Shown: positions 17,515 to 28,102, counted from the stretch's first letter. The stretch is 64,000 nucleotides of DNA from JABFRJ01 sp031374735 (GCA_031374735.1 JANMGQ010000030.1:1-64000), one strand, 5' to 3'. Numbers and translations are program-made. Notes: generated by a model from the sequence alone, not told the origin.

Positions 17515-18576
17515 TCAGAGCGCTGGTTCGCGCCGGGCGCGCTGGACGCGGCGGACAGTGGTTGCCCAGGCGCTGACTTCGGGGCGTGTGGCTGCGACCG
17601 TGGGGCGTCCATCTTTGCCGCGTGTCGGGCGCTGAGGCGCGCTCGCCGCTGGCGCTGCAAAGTTTGCGGGTTGTGGGGCGAGTGACACCACAGGTGCGCC
17701 GGTTTCCTTGGCGATGCGCTCGGGGCCGACGGTGCCATAGAACGGCATCAGCTTCTTGCTGGACTTGCCTTGCTCTGCGGCCGCGATCTTGCCGGCGAAC
17801 TCCGCCGTGTAGCGTGGGTCTGGTTGGAATGGCGCCTTTGCCGTCATGTGTACGACGCGATAGCCGCGTCTCTGCAGTTCGCTCAGGATTCCAGGCAAGG
17901 CCTTGGCTGTGACAGCCTTGATGTCGTGAAACAGCATGATGCCGCCCTGACGCGCCTCGACCTTAGCGAGGGTTTCGGACGTCAGGCGTTCGACGCTTGG
18001 GATGAAGCTGTCGTTCGAGACGACGTCGACGGTAAATGTGGCGACGTTGCGCTTTTGCAGATGCGTCAACATCGGACCGGAGTCGCTCAAGCCCGGGAAA
18101 CGAAAGAACGGCGAAATGGGTCCGCCGGCCGCTGCGGCAACAGCTGCAAAGCCGCGTTCGATTTCGGCACTCGATTGCTCGATAGACATGCGCCGCATGT
18201 TCATCGGATGTGACCACGTGTGGGTGCCGAGCGAGTGGCCGCGATGCTGGATATCGCGCGTCGTGTCAGGGTAGGCGATGGCCATTCGTCCGACGGAGAA
18301 GAATGTCGCCTTGGTGCAGAACCTGTCGAGCGTGTCGAGGATCGACTTGGTGATCCAAGGCATCGGGCCGTCGTCGAAGGTGAGCACGACCTCTTTGGGT
18401 CTCAACATGTCGGCCTGATGCGGCTGCTTGGTGATGTCGCCGTACAGCGGTCCAGTGCTGGTATCGATATTGACGATGCGCCCGACGCCGAGGCCACCAC
18501 TTGGGCACGCAGCCTCTGCCGCACTTGTCATGCACGCTAAGGCGACGGCGAAGATGAAGACACGTTTTGACGTCAC
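17515..18576 (-). CDS. Exported polysaccharide deacetylase (CE4)
   Basis: A 353-residue exported enzyme of carbohydrate esterase family 4, which removes acetyl groups from N-acetylglucosamine polymers or peptidoglycan. The signal peptide is MTSKRVFIFAVALACMTSAAEA. Motif 1 is LTFDDGP (D68, D69), motif 2 is THTWSHP, motif 3 RFPG, and the histidine motif is MLFHD. The C-terminus after about residue 275 is an Ala/Pro-rich tail. It lies 69 bp downstream of a second, paralogous deacetylase on the same strand, so the two are probably one transcript. Confidence 0.85.
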   Translation of the reverse strand: MTSKRVFIFAVALACMTSAAEAACPSGGLGVGRIVNIDTSTGPLYGDITKQPHQADMLRPKEVVLTFDDGPMPWITKSILDTLDRFCTKATFFSVGRMAIAYPDTTRDIQHRGHSLGTHTWSHPMNMRRMSIEQSSAEIERGFAAVAAAAGGPISPFFRFPGLSDSGPMLTHLQKRNVATFTVDVVSNDSFIPSVERLTSETLAKVEARQGGIMLFHDIKAVTAKALPGILSELQRRGYRVVHMTAKAPFQPDPRYTAEFAGKIAAAEQGKSSKKLMPFYGTVGPERIAKETGAPVVSLAPQPANFAAPAASAPQRPTRGKDGRPTVAATRPEVSAWATTVRRVQRARREPAL

Positions 18577-18645
18577 GAGAGCCTCATGCTGCGAACAAGC
18601 GGGGCCTGAGCCAATGGGAGGACGCGTACACGGAGATTGAAGCCG

Positions 18646-19803
18646 TTACCGGCCAAACACGCTGTCGCGCCAATCTGACGGTGGACGCGACGGGCGGATC
18701 GTGCGCTGCGGCGGCGCCGATGGTTGTTGATTGGACCAGGGCAATGGTGGCGGAGGCGGAGCGGCTGCAGGCGCGGGCGGCGGGGCAACGGACGGCGGCA
18801 GGCCAGATGAAGGTTGGCCAGATGAAGGTTGGCCTGATGGCGGCTGCATCGGCCATGTCAAACCCCTGTTGGTGAGCGGGTTGGCGGCTGTTGCAACACG
18901 GCGGCTGCCCGCATCACGACGTGCCATGGAGTCAAACTCGGCCAACGTTGCAATCGGTGCCGTCGGCTTCAGATGCACGACGCGAAAGCCGCGTGCCTTA
19001 ATGGCGGCCAGCAAACCCGGCAAGGCGCGCGCGGTTGACGGCTGAATGTCGTGGAAGAGCAAGATGCCCTTCTTATGATAGGTCAGCTGATTCATGACCT
19101 GGGCATGGACGGCTTCCGGCGCTTCCTTGTTCCGATAGTCGAGGGCGTCGATCTCAATGGAAAAGATGCCGATGCCACGCGTCTCGGCATAGCCCTTCAT
19201 CGCCTTGGTGTCTGACAGGAACGGAAATCGGAAGAAGGGCGCCGCGGGCTGGCCAAGCGCCTGTGACACAGACGAGAACCCAAGTTCGATTTCCTGGCGC
19301 GCCTGCAGCGGGGTCATTTTTCGCAGATCTGCGTGGCTCTGCGTGTGCGTGCCGACCGTGTGCCCTTTGCGATGAATTTGCCGCACCATTTCAGGGTCGG
19401 CGAGTGCCTGGCTGCCGACCATGAAGAACGTAGCCTTCGTGCACTGAGCCTCGAGTGCATCGACAACAGCCTGCGTATGGGCGCGCAGCGGGCCATCGTC
19501 GAAGGTCAGAACAATCTCTCCGTCAGCAAGCAGATCGTGGTCCTTGTATTGCTGATGGCCAAAGCGAGGACCGGTTGCGGTGTCGATATCAACGACGCGC
19601 GACACGCCGAGAACGCGCGCGGGATCACAGCGGGTGGCCGCGACAGCCGGGGCTGCGACGGGCGCAGCGACCCGCGGTTGCCGTATGGTCTGTGCGGCAC
19701 CGGGCATGGAGATGCAAAGGACAACGGCACAGCTTGCGGACATCGCAGAAAGACCGCGGCGCCCAAGTCCGCGGCACCCTTTCGATATCCGGCCCGCGGC
19801 CAT
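18646..19803 (-). CDS. Exported polysaccharide deacetylase (CE4), paralogue
   Basis: A 385-residue relative of the neighbouring deacetylase. After a Sec signal (cleavage near PGAAQT) the catalytic domain shows LTFDDGP, THTQSHA, RFPF and LLFHD, so the metal-binding Asp and His residues are intact. The C-terminus is a low-complexity tail of Pro, Ser and Gln repeats (GQPSSGQPSSG). The start at 19803 was preferred because a GAGGA site lies 5 nt before it; an ATG at 19743 would also give a signal peptide. Together with the downstream copy it looks like a recent duplication with divergence outside the motifs. Confidence 0.85.
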   Translation of the reverse strand: MAAGRISKGCRGLGRRGLSAMSASCAVVLCISMPGAAQTIRQPRVAAPVAAPAVAATRCDPARVLGVSRVVDIDTATGPRFGHQQYKDHDLLADGEIVLTFDDGPLRAHTQAVVDALEAQCTKATFFMVGSQALADPEMVRQIHRKGHTVGTHTQSHADLRKMTPLQARQEIELGFSSVSQALGQPAAPFFRFPFLSDTKAMKGYAETRGIGIFSIEIDALDYRNKEAPEAVHAQVMNQLTYHKKGILLFHDIQPSTARALPGLLAAIKARGFRVVHLKPTAPIATLAEFDSMARRDAGSRRVATAANPLTNRGLTWPMQPPSGQPSSGQPSSGLPPSVAPPPAPAAAPPPPPLPWSNQQPSAPPQRTIRPSRPPSDWRDSVFGR

Positions 19804-19937
19804 CGTGTCCTCGCCTGTGCATGCGCGCATCGCGCCCGGGTTTTCCGTGACATCGGAGTGTGGCATCACCGTGCCCTTGCCACGCTTCGCCTGACATGAC
19901 GATGCTGCGTCTGCATCAGTCTGGGAAAAATACACAC

Positions 19938-20354
19938 ATGACGGTTTCACGCTTGTTCTGCGCTGCATTTATGCTGGTGCTTTTGTCGCAGCCGGCGCGT
20001 GCGCAAGAACGCGGCGAGAACGTGTGCCACGAGCAGCCCAACACGGGCGCTGTGAATGCCTGTTTTGCCAAGGTTTATGCCGATCTCGACGCCGAGCTCA
20101 ATGCCGCCTATCGCGCGGCCTTCAAATTCATTGAGGCCGCCGCATTGCAGCCGACCCTAGCGAAAGACTGGAAGCGGGCTTTCCAGGAGGCACAACGCAA
20201 GTGGATCGCGTTCCGCGAGGCAGACTGTGGTGCGCCGGTCGTCTACGAATGGACTGGAGGAAGCGGCGCTGGGGCCATGCAACACGGCTGCAAGATCGCC
20301 AGAACTCGTGAGCGTTTGGAGGTCCTTAAGAGACGATACTCAAGTCGGACATGA
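19938..20354 (+). CDS. LprI-type (DUF1311) exported protein
   Basis: A 138-residue protein with a signal peptide (MTVSRLFCAAFMLVLLSQPARA) and a DUF1311/lysozyme-inhibitor LprI N-terminal domain: an early cysteine, then ACFAKVYADLDAELNAAYR, later RKWIAFREADCG and a final GCKIARTRERLEVL. The cysteine arrangement suggests disulfides in the periplasm. Lysozyme inhibition is the role known for LprI itself; here it is only an inference from family. It ends 80 bp before the large histidine kinase gene on the same strand. Confidence 0.75.
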   Translation: MTVSRLFCAAFMLVLLSQPARAQERGENVCHEQPNTGAVNACFAKVYADLDAELNAAYRAAFKFIEAAALQPTLAKDWKRAFQEAQRKWIAFREADCGAPVVYEWTGGSGAGAMQHGCKIARTRERLEVLKRRYSSRT

Positions 20355-20433
20355 AGCAAGGCCCGGTTAGCGTTGAAAGAATATTAGTTTCGTAACCGTA
20401 CAGTCGCCCCGCGCCACGGCGCCGGGGGACTGC

Positions 20434-23400
20434 ATGTTCAACCTTCTGCGATACTTTTCGATCTCGTCCGCGCTCGTGATAGGCATCATGGGGCTTGGTG
20501 TTGGCTATGTCGTTCACTGGTATGAGACCGCGCGGCTCGTCGCCTCGGCCGCCCAGAAAAATGAGGCCATCGCGGCGCAGATTGTCGCCCTCGCCTGGGA
20601 CGCACAAGCGGAGTTCCTGAGCTCGACCCAGGAGCGAGATGCAACTCGACTGAAGCAGACCTGGCAGGTGACCGATATCGACCTCGCGGTTCGTCAAGCG
20701 GCGTTGCGGCTTCCGGTCTACAAGGTGAAAATTTTCAAGCCAGACGGGCTGACGCTCTATTCCTCTGATCTCTCGGAAGTAGGTGCCAAAAATGACGTGC
20801 TCAAGCGCGAGTTTTCGAGCGCGCTTGCCGGTAAGCCAGCCAGCATGATGAAGCACGTACCATCGACGCTGGGCATGGGCGGGCGGCTCAAGGACATCGA
20901 AAGCGTCGAAACCTATATGCCGAAATTTGACAGCAAGGGAAACGTAATCGGCATTATCGAGGTGTATGCGGATGTTACCGCGCCCACCTCCACGATTGCC
21001 GGGATGATGCGCTCTGCCGTGCTGTTCTCGATCGGCGTTTGCATGCTGTTGTATGCGTCGCTTTATGCTGTCGTGTCGCGAGCGGATCGGCTGATCAAGA
21101 CCCAGTATCGCAACTTGTCCGGATTCAATGAGCGCCTCGAGGCCGAGGTGGCGCATCGGACGAAACTCATGGTGGCCCGTCAGCGGGTTCTGGCCAACCT
21201 GGTGCGATCGCCTAGGTTTCAAAACGGCAGTATGGACGACGCATTCGCAGCCCTCAATGAGGGTGCAACAGAGATCCTCGATGTCGAGCGATGTGGTGTC
21301 TACGTTCCTATCGCGGGTGCCTCTGAGTTTGAGGTGATCGACGTCTACGACCGGCGGACCTGCATGCATTCCGGTCGGTTCTCGCGCCCCGCGAGCTACT
21401 TCATGTCGGGCGTCAAGCCCATGGCAGAAGGTGAGATGGTCTGCATTGCGGATGTGGAAACATCCACGATCGTTCAGCGTCCTTTCCTTGAGTACTATCG
21501 TGAACTCTCGATCCGGGCCGCCATGGATGTTCCCATCTTCATCGATGGCCGACAGGCCGGCATTCTGTGCTTCCGCAAAGCGGGTCATGCGCACGAGTGG
21601 CGCGCAGATGAAAGGTTCGCCGCGGGTGCATTGGCGACGCTTGCAGCCCTTGTGATACAGCGGAGCGAGCGCGAGAGGGCTGAAGCATTGGTCCTCGCCA
21701 GCACAACACGACTGGCGCGACAACAAGCTGCGCTGACCGACATAGCGGCCAGGGTCGCCATGCCGTCACACAATCTTGAAGACGTGCTGCGCCCAATGTT
21801 GGAAACGTTGACTGTGGTCAGTGGTTCCAGCAAAGGCGGCATTTGGATCGTTGCGGAAGATCGCAATTCCTTCTCCTATGCCGAGACGTATTCCGCGGCC
21901 ACGGGAAAAATTGAGTCGGCGCAGGTCCACAACACGTTCAACATCGCCGCACTCGACCTCCACACCGACGTGAACGGACCTGTGTCGGTGCCCGATGTAC
22001 GCGAACATCCGCTGCTCGCAAAGTTCTACGAGGCCGATCTTGCACGGCTCGGCGTGGTTGCTCTCCTGCGCGCACCGATTGTCATGGACGGTGTTTTACT
22101 CGGCTTTGTCAGCTGCGCTGCATCAACACCAACCGAGTGGACGGCGGAGCAGTCGTTGTTCGTCATGGGTGTCGCCAACATGACGGCCTTGGCCATCGAG
22201 CGTCACCAGCGTTGGCGCGCAGAGCGACAGATTACGGCGAATGCCGAGGCGCTCTCGCGACAGCAGACTGTGCTCAACGAGCTCTTGCATTCAGAAAGCT
22301 TCCGCAATGGCTCAATGTCTGCTGCCATGCGCAAGCTTTCGCGGACCCTCGCAGAGGAGGCTGGCATCGACCGGGTCGCCATCACAGTGCGAGCAACCGA
22401 CAGTGCAAAGATTGAATACGCCGAAGCCTATGTCGCCGCCAAGAGCGAGTATGTCGAGCCTTACGAAGGGAGCGGTTATGATCCGCTTCGCATGTTGTCT
22501 GCAGCACGCGCCGGCATCGCCATAATCGCAGACAATGTAGAAACACATCCGGACACGCGCCAATACCTCGATAAGCTCTTCCGACCGATCGATGTGCGAT
22601 CGTTCCTCCAGATGCCGATTGAAGTCGGTGGAGCCGTTGTCGGGATGATCAATGCGACCGTCTGTGGCCGTTCGATCGCGTGGTCGACAAGCCAGAAGAT
22701 GTTTGCAACTGCGATTGGCAACCTGGCGGCGTTGACGATCGAGCGCAATCAACGACAGCGTTATCAGCGCGCTGTCGCGTCCGTCGCAGCGCGCCTTGAA
22801 GTGCAGCAGGCAGCCATAACCAATTTTATGAGCGACGAAGGGTGGCGGCGCGGTGGCCTGGTCGATGCTGTGCAAAAACTCTCTAAGCTGGCCTCCGACA
22901 CGATTGGTGTCGAGCGTGTCAGCATCTGGAAGATGCCGGCTGGCGGCAACGCCATCACCGCGCTCGACGTCTACGATCAGCGCTCGGACCTGCACACGAA
23001 CGGACTCACTTTGATGTCGTCCGGTCACCCCGGATATTTCGCTGCCCTGCAGCATGACGGCATCATCTCGAGCGACGATGTCGCGAACGATCAGCGGTTG
23101 TCGTCATTGCAGAGTGTCTACTTTCCATCGGTCGATGTGCGATCGATGCTCAACATGCCCATTCTCATGGATGGCGCGATCGTCGGCGTTGTCGTTGCAG
23201 AAAAATGCGGTGAACCGATCGCGTGGTCAGAAGAGCACCGCCTGTTCCTATCGGCCGTGACCGGCCTTGTTGCGCTCGTTATCGAGCGTCTCGATCGCAA
23301 GCGCGCTGAGGACGAGATGAGCGACGGCGCACGCCGCCTGGCACGCATGCTCGAATCGTTCAGCGCTCTGATGCAATCAGATGTCGTGCGGCGCGGCAGC

Positions 23401-25884
23401 CTTGAAGAGACCCTGCGTGAGTTGTCTCGAACGCTGTGCGAAGAGATCGACGTCGATCGAACCGCGGTGCTCTTGATCGAAAGCCGCGGCAACGCGGTTG
23501 TCACCGCTGAGGCGTATGCACGTGCCAGTGGCAGCCATGAGGCGGCACTGTTTCCGCCGAACCGAGGCTGGCCCGAAATCAGCGCAAGCATAGACATCGC
23601 GTCCAATCTGGCGATCGCGGATGTCGAAGTCCACGCGGACTTCATGGCCAATGAGAAGGACCTTGTGGCCTCGCAGGGGCTTGGGTCGCTTCTGCAGGTG
23701 CCGATCGTCATCGATGGGGTCGTGACCGGTGCCATCCGCGCCACAACGATCGGTCGAAAAGTGAATTGGAGCGCCGAAGCGTGCCTCTTTGCGGCAGCCA
23801 TTGCCCAACTGGCGTCACTCGCCGTCGAGCGCAACACACGTCAGCGGGTTGAGCGCGATCTGCGTCATGCCAACCTTGCAGCGGAGCAGGCGAACCGGGC
23901 CAAGAGCCAGTTCTTGGCCAACATGAGCCATGAGATCCGCACGCCCATGAACGGCGTCTTCGGCATGACCGAAATCCTGATCAAATCTCCGCTGTCGGAT
24001 CGTCAGCGCCGACAGGTTGGGACGATCCACGATTCTGCCAAGACGCTGCTTACGATCGTCAACGACATCCTTGACCTGGCACGCATCGAAGACGGCAAGA
24101 TGCCCATCGACGCGCAGCCGTTCGACCTGCATTACTGCATCGAAAGCGTGGCGGAGCTGTTTGCCGAGGATGCGCAACGCAAGGGCCTCGAATTACGCAC
24201 ATACATTGCGCCGGGAACCCCGACGCATATCATCGGAGACAGCGGCCGGTTGCGGCAGGTGTGCGTCAATCTGATCAGCAACGCCATCAAGTTCACCAAG
24301 CGTGGTTCGGTGGACGTTCGTCTGTCCGGGACCGTGCGGCAGGACGGCATGGCGCAGCTTGTCATCGAGATCCTCGATACCGGAATCGGCATCGATCAGT
24401 CGTCGGCTGCACGCCTGTTCGATCCGTTCACCCAAGCAGACAGCTCCATCTCGCGCCGTTTCGGGGGCACAGGTCTCGGCCTTTCGATTTCACGGCATCT
24501 GATATGGTTGATGGGCGGCACGGTAACGCTCGGCGGCCGGCTTGATCATGGCACGCGCGTCTTGATTTCGCTTGCATGCGCCGTTGCGACCGCGCCGGTA
24601 TCAGCTCATCCAGGGATCGACGTCCTGCAGGGGCAACGCATTCTCGTGGTCGATGATCGCGACACGAACCGCGAGATCATCGTCGACTATCTCGCGAGCG
24701 CTGGCGCTCTGCCGGTCAACGCCCGAACAGGCGAGATGGCACTCGAAATTCTCGACGCGGCACTGGATGCGGGGCATCCATTTGCTGCCGTCGTCGTTGA
24801 TATGTTGATGCCGGATATGGACGGCATGAGTGTGTGCCAGGCGGTTCGCGGCAATGCGCTTTTGTCTGCAACAGGTCTCGTCATGGTGACCTCCATGACT
24901 TGGGATGGCGACCTCCAGCTGGCAAATTCACTCGGCATCACGCGCCTTCTGACCAAGCCCGTACGTCGGTCCGACCTGCTCGAAGCCGTTGCACGTGCCG
25001 TTGTCGAGCCACGACCGTCTGAGAGCCCTGCTGTGGTTCCACATGTACCAAGCGCCAAGCTCAAGGCGCATGTTCTTGTCGCCGAGGACAATCCGGTGAA
25101 CGAAGAAGTCATCCGTGAGCTGCTGATGGCCATGGGGTGCACCATGCGCGTTGCGAACAACGGACGAGCCGCGTGCGCTGCTTTCGAAGCGGAGACATTC
25201 GACATCGTCCTGATGGATTGTCAGATGCCTGAAATGGACGGCCTGACGGCGACGCAGCGTTTGCGCCAACATGAGCAGACGGCGGCTCGCCCGCGCACGC
25301 CCGTGATCGCGGTCACCGCGCACGCCTTCGACGCCGACCGCATTGCGTGCCGCAAGGCGGGGATGGATGACTACCTCATGAAACCTTTCACCGAAGGACA
25401 GTTGGCGCACATGCTGACGCGTTGGCTGAAGCCGCAGCCGGACTCCGCGAAGGCTGAGATAGCAAAGGACACCAAAGCGTCAGAGCCATCCGGTACTGAA
25501 TTGCCGTTGACTGTTGCCGTCACTTCGGGCCTCGCGGGCCTCGATCACGCGTTCCTCAACAACATGCGCGTGCATCGACCGCAACTCTATCAGCGCCTGC
25601 TTTCAGCCTACATCACGCACTCGCCCGGCAATGTGGGGCAATTGCTGGATGCGCTTGCGGCCAAGCAATCGGACGCCCTTTTCCTCGCCGCACACAGCCT
25701 CAAATCATCCAGCGCCAACGTCGGCGCAAAGCGGATCGCCGAACTCGCGCGCCAGATCGAAGCCGGCGTGCGCAGTGGATCGATCGAGGACGTCACGCCA
25801 CTCGTCGACGACTTGCGGATCGAGTTCGGGCGCACTCAGGCTGCGTTGCAATTGGCCCTGCAGCAGTCACGAACGGGGACGTGA
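20434..25884 (+). CDS. Hybrid sensor histidine kinase with five GAF-like segments, two REC domains and an Hpt domain
   Basis: An unusually long 1,816-residue phosphorelay protein. Order: membrane helix about 10-28, periplasmic sensor about 30-190, second helix about 193-215, then five tandem GAF-like segments (about 253-409, 430-590, 610-770, 790-952, 970-1134), HisKA with phospho-accepting H1166 (MSHEIRTPMNG), HATPase, REC1 (D1456), REC2 (D1595) and Hpt (H1754, AAHSLKSS). All phosphorelay residues are intact, so the full relay His-Asp-His-Asp can occur within one polypeptide. Each GAF segment begins with a short coiled stretch and a pattern such as GSM/GGL and a DVRS motif, suggesting repeated duplication. 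No response regulator with a DNA-binding domain lies next to it. The stimulus is unknown. Confidence 0.9.
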   Translation: MFNLLRYFSISSALVIGIMGLGVGYVVHWYETARLVASAAQKNEAIAAQIVALAWDAQAEFLSSTQERDATRLKQTWQVTDIDLAVRQAALRLPVYKVKIFKPDGLTLYSSDLSEVGAKNDVLKREFSSALAGKPASMMKHVPSTLGMGGRLKDIESVETYMPKFDSKGNVIGIIEVYADVTAPTSTIAGMMRSAVLFSIGVCMLLYASLYAVVSRADRLIKTQYRNLSGFNERLEAEVAHRTKLMVARQRVLANLVRSPRFQNGSMDDAFAALNEGATEILDVERCGVYVPIAGASEFEVIDVYDRRTCMHSGRFSRPASYFMSGVKPMAEGEMVCIADVETSTIVQRPFLEYYRELSIRAAMDVPIFIDGRQAGILCFRKAGHAHEWRADERFAAGALATLAALVIQRSERERAEALVLASTTRLARQQAALTDIAARVAMPSHNLEDVLRPMLETLTVVSGSSKGGIWIVAEDRNSFSYAETYSAATGKIESAQVHNTFNIAALDLHTDVNGPVSVPDVREHPLLAKFYEADLARLGVVALLRAPIVMDGVLLGFVSCAASTPTEWTAEQSLFVMGVANMTALAIERHQRWRAERQITANAEALSRQQTVLNELLHSESFRNGSMSAAMRKLSRTLAEEAGIDRVAITVRATDSAKIEYAEAYVAAKSEYVEPYEGSGYDPLRMLSAARAGIAIIADNVETHPDTRQYLDKLFRPIDVRSFLQMPIEVGGAVVGMINATVCGRSIAWSTSQKMFATAIGNLAALTIERNQRQRYQRAVASVAARLEVQQAAITNFMSDEGWRRGGLVDAVQKLSKLASDTIGVERVSIWKMPAGGNAITALDVYDQRSDLHTNGLTLMSSGHPGYFAALQHDGIISSDDVANDQRLSSLQSVYFPSVDVRSMLNMPILMDGAIVGVVVAEKCGEPIAWSEEHRLFLSAVTGLVALVIERLDRKRAEDEMSDGARRLARMLESFSALMQSDVVRRGSLEETLRELSRTLCEEIDVDRTAVLLIESRGNAVVTAEAYARASGSHEAALFPPNRGWPEISASIDIASNLAIADVEVHADFMANEKDLVASQGLGSLLQVPIVIDGVVTGAIRATTIGRKVNWSAEACLFAAAIAQLASLAVERNTRQRVERDLRHANLAAEQANRAKSQFLANMSHEIRTPMNGVFGMTEILIKSPLSDRQRRQVGTIHDSAKTLLTIVNDILDLARIEDGKMPIDAQPFDLHYCIESVAELFAEDAQRKGLELRTYIAPGTPTHIIGDSGRLRQVCVNLISNAIKFTKRGSVDVRLSGTVRQDGMAQLVIEILDTGIGIDQSSAARLFDPFTQADSSISRRFGGTGLGLSISRHLIWLMGGTVTLGGRLDHGTRVLISLACAVATAPVSAHPGIDVLQGQRILVVDDRDTNREIIVDYLASAGALPVNARTGEMALEILDAALDAGHPFAAVVVDMLMPDMDGMSVCQAVRGNALLSATGLVMVTSMTWDGDLQLANSLGITRLLTKPVRRSDLLEAVARAVVEPRPSESPAVVPHVPSAKLKAHVLVAEDNPVNEEVIRELLMAMGCTMRVANNGRAACAAFEAETFDIVLMDCQMPEMDGLTATQRLRQHEQTAARPRTPVIAVTAHAFDADRIACRKAGMDDYLMKPFTEGQLAHMLTRWLKPQPDSAKAEIAKDTKASEPSGTELPLTVAVTSGLAGLDHAFLNNMRVHRPQLYQRLLSAYITHSPGNVGQLLDALAAKQSDALFLAAHSLKSSSANVGAKRIAELARQIEAGVRSGSIEDVTPLVDDLRIEFGRTQAALQLALQQSRTGT

Positions 25885-25901
25885 AGCGGCTGTTCGCGTC
25901 A

Positions 25902-27869
25902 TCAACGCGTGCGGATCGGCGGTGCGTTTGCTGCGCGCTTCGGATCAGCGACTTTCGCGGCGGCGGGTGCCTCGACCCGTTGCACAATGACTTTGGCTCG
26001 GCGCCCGAACAGCAGACGGCGCATCATGAGCAGCAATGACAGCGCAAAAAACGCGATCACGCCAACGAACCACGGGTTCTTTTCCCACAGCAGGATCGGC
26101 GAGACTTTGCCATCCATCACGTAGCGCGCATGCTCCAGCGCTGCGAACGGATCAGGCACGCCGTCGGACTTCAGCATCATGCCAACCGCTGTCGACTGAT
26201 CGCGGCTGTTGAGGATCGCCTGACGCACGCTCGGCCGAGCCAGGATCTGCATCTTCGACGGCGTCTGTGCGACCGATGACAGAATGCGTTGCGACGCGCT
26301 CTTTTCGAGTCCCGTGAGGTAGCCTGAGAGGCTCGCGAGTTCGTTGGTCTCAAGCGCGTGGCCGAGTTTGCGCAGCGCACTTGTATCAAGCTCGAACAGC
26401 ACCTGACGCTGCTCCATCGGCAACGCGGCCAGACGCGCGAGCGCAACTTTGTCGCCAAGCCCGATCAGGCGCGCGAACGTGGCCTTGGTCAGGCTCTGAG
26501 GTGTCGTCAGCTTGTGCAGGTCGGCATCTGTCACGCGGCTCACGTCGTCACCGGCGAGGCTCCACCACGCGAGTGCCGTGTCGATCGAGCCGGTGTCGCG
26601 TGCGATGTCGAGCGCGGCGACCGGCATTCGGTTCACAGCGTCATTGAGGGTTCCATTCGCGAGACGCGCCAGGACGCCAGCTTCGCCCTCCTTGGGCAGG
26701 ATCAGCGATACGACTTCGTCAAGCCGGGCAAGTGCTTCAGGCTTCTGTTGATCGACGAAGCGCTTGAAATCGGCGTTTTTCTCCGACAACTCCAGCACCT
26801 TGGCGTGCGCCGCTTTGAACTGTTGCCAGACCTCAAGAATGCGATCGGCAGTGCGCGCCGAGATCTCGCGCAGGTTCTCGCCGATCTGCTCCTGGATCGC
26901 GCGTGCGAGTTCGTCCTGCACCTTGATCTTGGTGTCCTTCGACTTCATTTCCGAGGCGATGATGGGCATCACGCCGTGGCGGAAATCCCAGACGTCCTTG
27001 GCGATCAGGATGAGGCCAACGCCGCCAGCCACCACGCCGACCACGCGTGAGACGACAGCGCCGACGATGCGCGAGCCGATGCGTGCGGCCATGTTTGTGA
27101 TCTGCCGGCGGACAATGAGGATGACGGCGCCCGTGATGCCGCCGGCGCCGGTTGCCAGCACGGATCCCGACGAGACATCGGCTGTGCTCTTCGATGGGTC
27201 GATCTGATATTCCTTGCCGGCCTCGCGCGAGAACATGCGCGCGACCGTGTTGCCGTAGCGCTGGCCGAGAAACAGCTGCATGCACTGCATGGCAGGCTCG
27301 GCCGTGTCGGAGGTGGCCATCTCGATGCGCTTGCCGAGCGCGCGGCCGACGCTGGTGGCGAGGCTTTCGAAGGACTTCGTCACGGCTTGCGATTTGTAGG
27401 TGCGCTCCGCGACGGCGGTTGCGAGCGCGTTCGCCTGTTCGGCCGAGCCGATCGACTTGATCAGGTTCGTCCAGCTCGTCTCGTCCTTGACCTCGTTGAC
27501 GGCAATGTCGACCTGCTTATCGAGCACCTGATCAAAGTCGAGCCGCCGCCACTCTTCGCGCACCACGCCGTTGTAATCGACGCCGGCAAGACCCGAGCGC
27601 AGGCCCTTGAATGTCAGCTCTTCCATCGCGCCGCGAAAGGCGCTTTCGTCCTTGGCTTGGCAGGCCTCGTACTCCGTGCGCGACATGATGTTGGATGACG
27701 ACGCAATGCCAGCCGAAGCGGCGACCTGGGCGCGGCCGTGCGTGGCGCCAAGCAGGACAAGTGGCATTTGAGCCAGCAGAACCGCTGCGGCCGTCGCTGC
27801 GCTGATACCACGCTTCGCCCAAATGGTTTTCGTCGCGCCCGGGGTTTGCATTGAGCAGGTGGTTTGCAT
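25902..27869 (-). CDS. Large membrane protein of unknown function
   Basis: A 655-residue protein. The N-terminus has a hydrophobic segment (AATAAAVLLAQMPLVLLG) that serves as signal or anchor; a second hydrophobic region with glycine-rich character (GAVVSRVVGVVAGGVGLILIA) lies near residues 265-290; a third helix near 605-625 (WFVGVIAFFALSLLLMM) is followed by a basic tail. Between lies a long helical region rich in Ala, Leu and Arg. I recognise no family. It starts at 27869, with a GAGGA site 9 nt upstream, and is divergent from the alpha-2-macroglobulin gene. Its stop is 17 bp from the kinase stop, convergent. Confidence 0.7.
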   Translation of the reverse strand: MQTTCSMQTPGATKTIWAKRGISAATAAAVLLAQMPLVLLGATHGRAQVAASAGIASSSNIMSRTEYEACQAKDESAFRGAMEELTFKGLRSGLAGVDYNGVVREEWRRLDFDQVLDKQVDIAVNEVKDETSWTNLIKSIGSAEQANALATAVAERTYKSQAVTKSFESLATSVGRALGKRIEMATSDTAEPAMQCMQLFLGQRYGNTVARMFSREAGKEYQIDPSKSTADVSSGSVLATGAGGITGAVILIVRRQITNMAARIGSRIVGAVVSRVVGVVAGGVGLILIAKDVWDFRHGVMPIIASEMKSKDTKIKVQDELARAIQEQIGENLREISARTADRILEVWQQFKAAHAKVLELSEKNADFKRFVDQQKPEALARLDEVVSLILPKEGEAGVLARLANGTLNDAVNRMPVAALDIARDTGSIDTALAWWSLAGDDVSRVTDADLHKLTTPQSLTKATFARLIGLGDKVALARLAALPMEQRQVLFELDTSALRKLGHALETNELASLSGYLTGLEKSASQRILSSVAQTPSKMQILARPSVRQAILNSRDQSTAVGMMLKSDGVPDPFAALEHARYVMDGKVSPILLWEKNPWFVGVIAFFALSLLLMMRRLLFGRRAKVIVQRVEAPAAAKVADPKRAANAPPIRTR

Positions 27870-28102
27870 CGAGACTGGTCCTCGCTGATCGCGCTTACTT
27901 TAGCCCGAGCCGGATGCGCCCGCACGGTTTATCCTTCTGCCTGACTTTCACGTCGGGCCGCTGTCCGGAATATGACGGAAATCAGGCGCAATGCCCGGTA
28001 ATTACTGGAAGCAGCTGTGTATGGGCCACTGTTCGGTCACATCCAGTTGATCCAGATATCGGGCAGCCGCGGAGTGCCCGCGGATTTCGAGGGATTTTTC
28101 TC

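Noticed and set aside
20326..21726. A 466-codon minus-strand frame opposite the start of the hybrid kinase
   Set aside because: Antisense shadow; the plus strand has clear membrane helices and phosphorelay domains.
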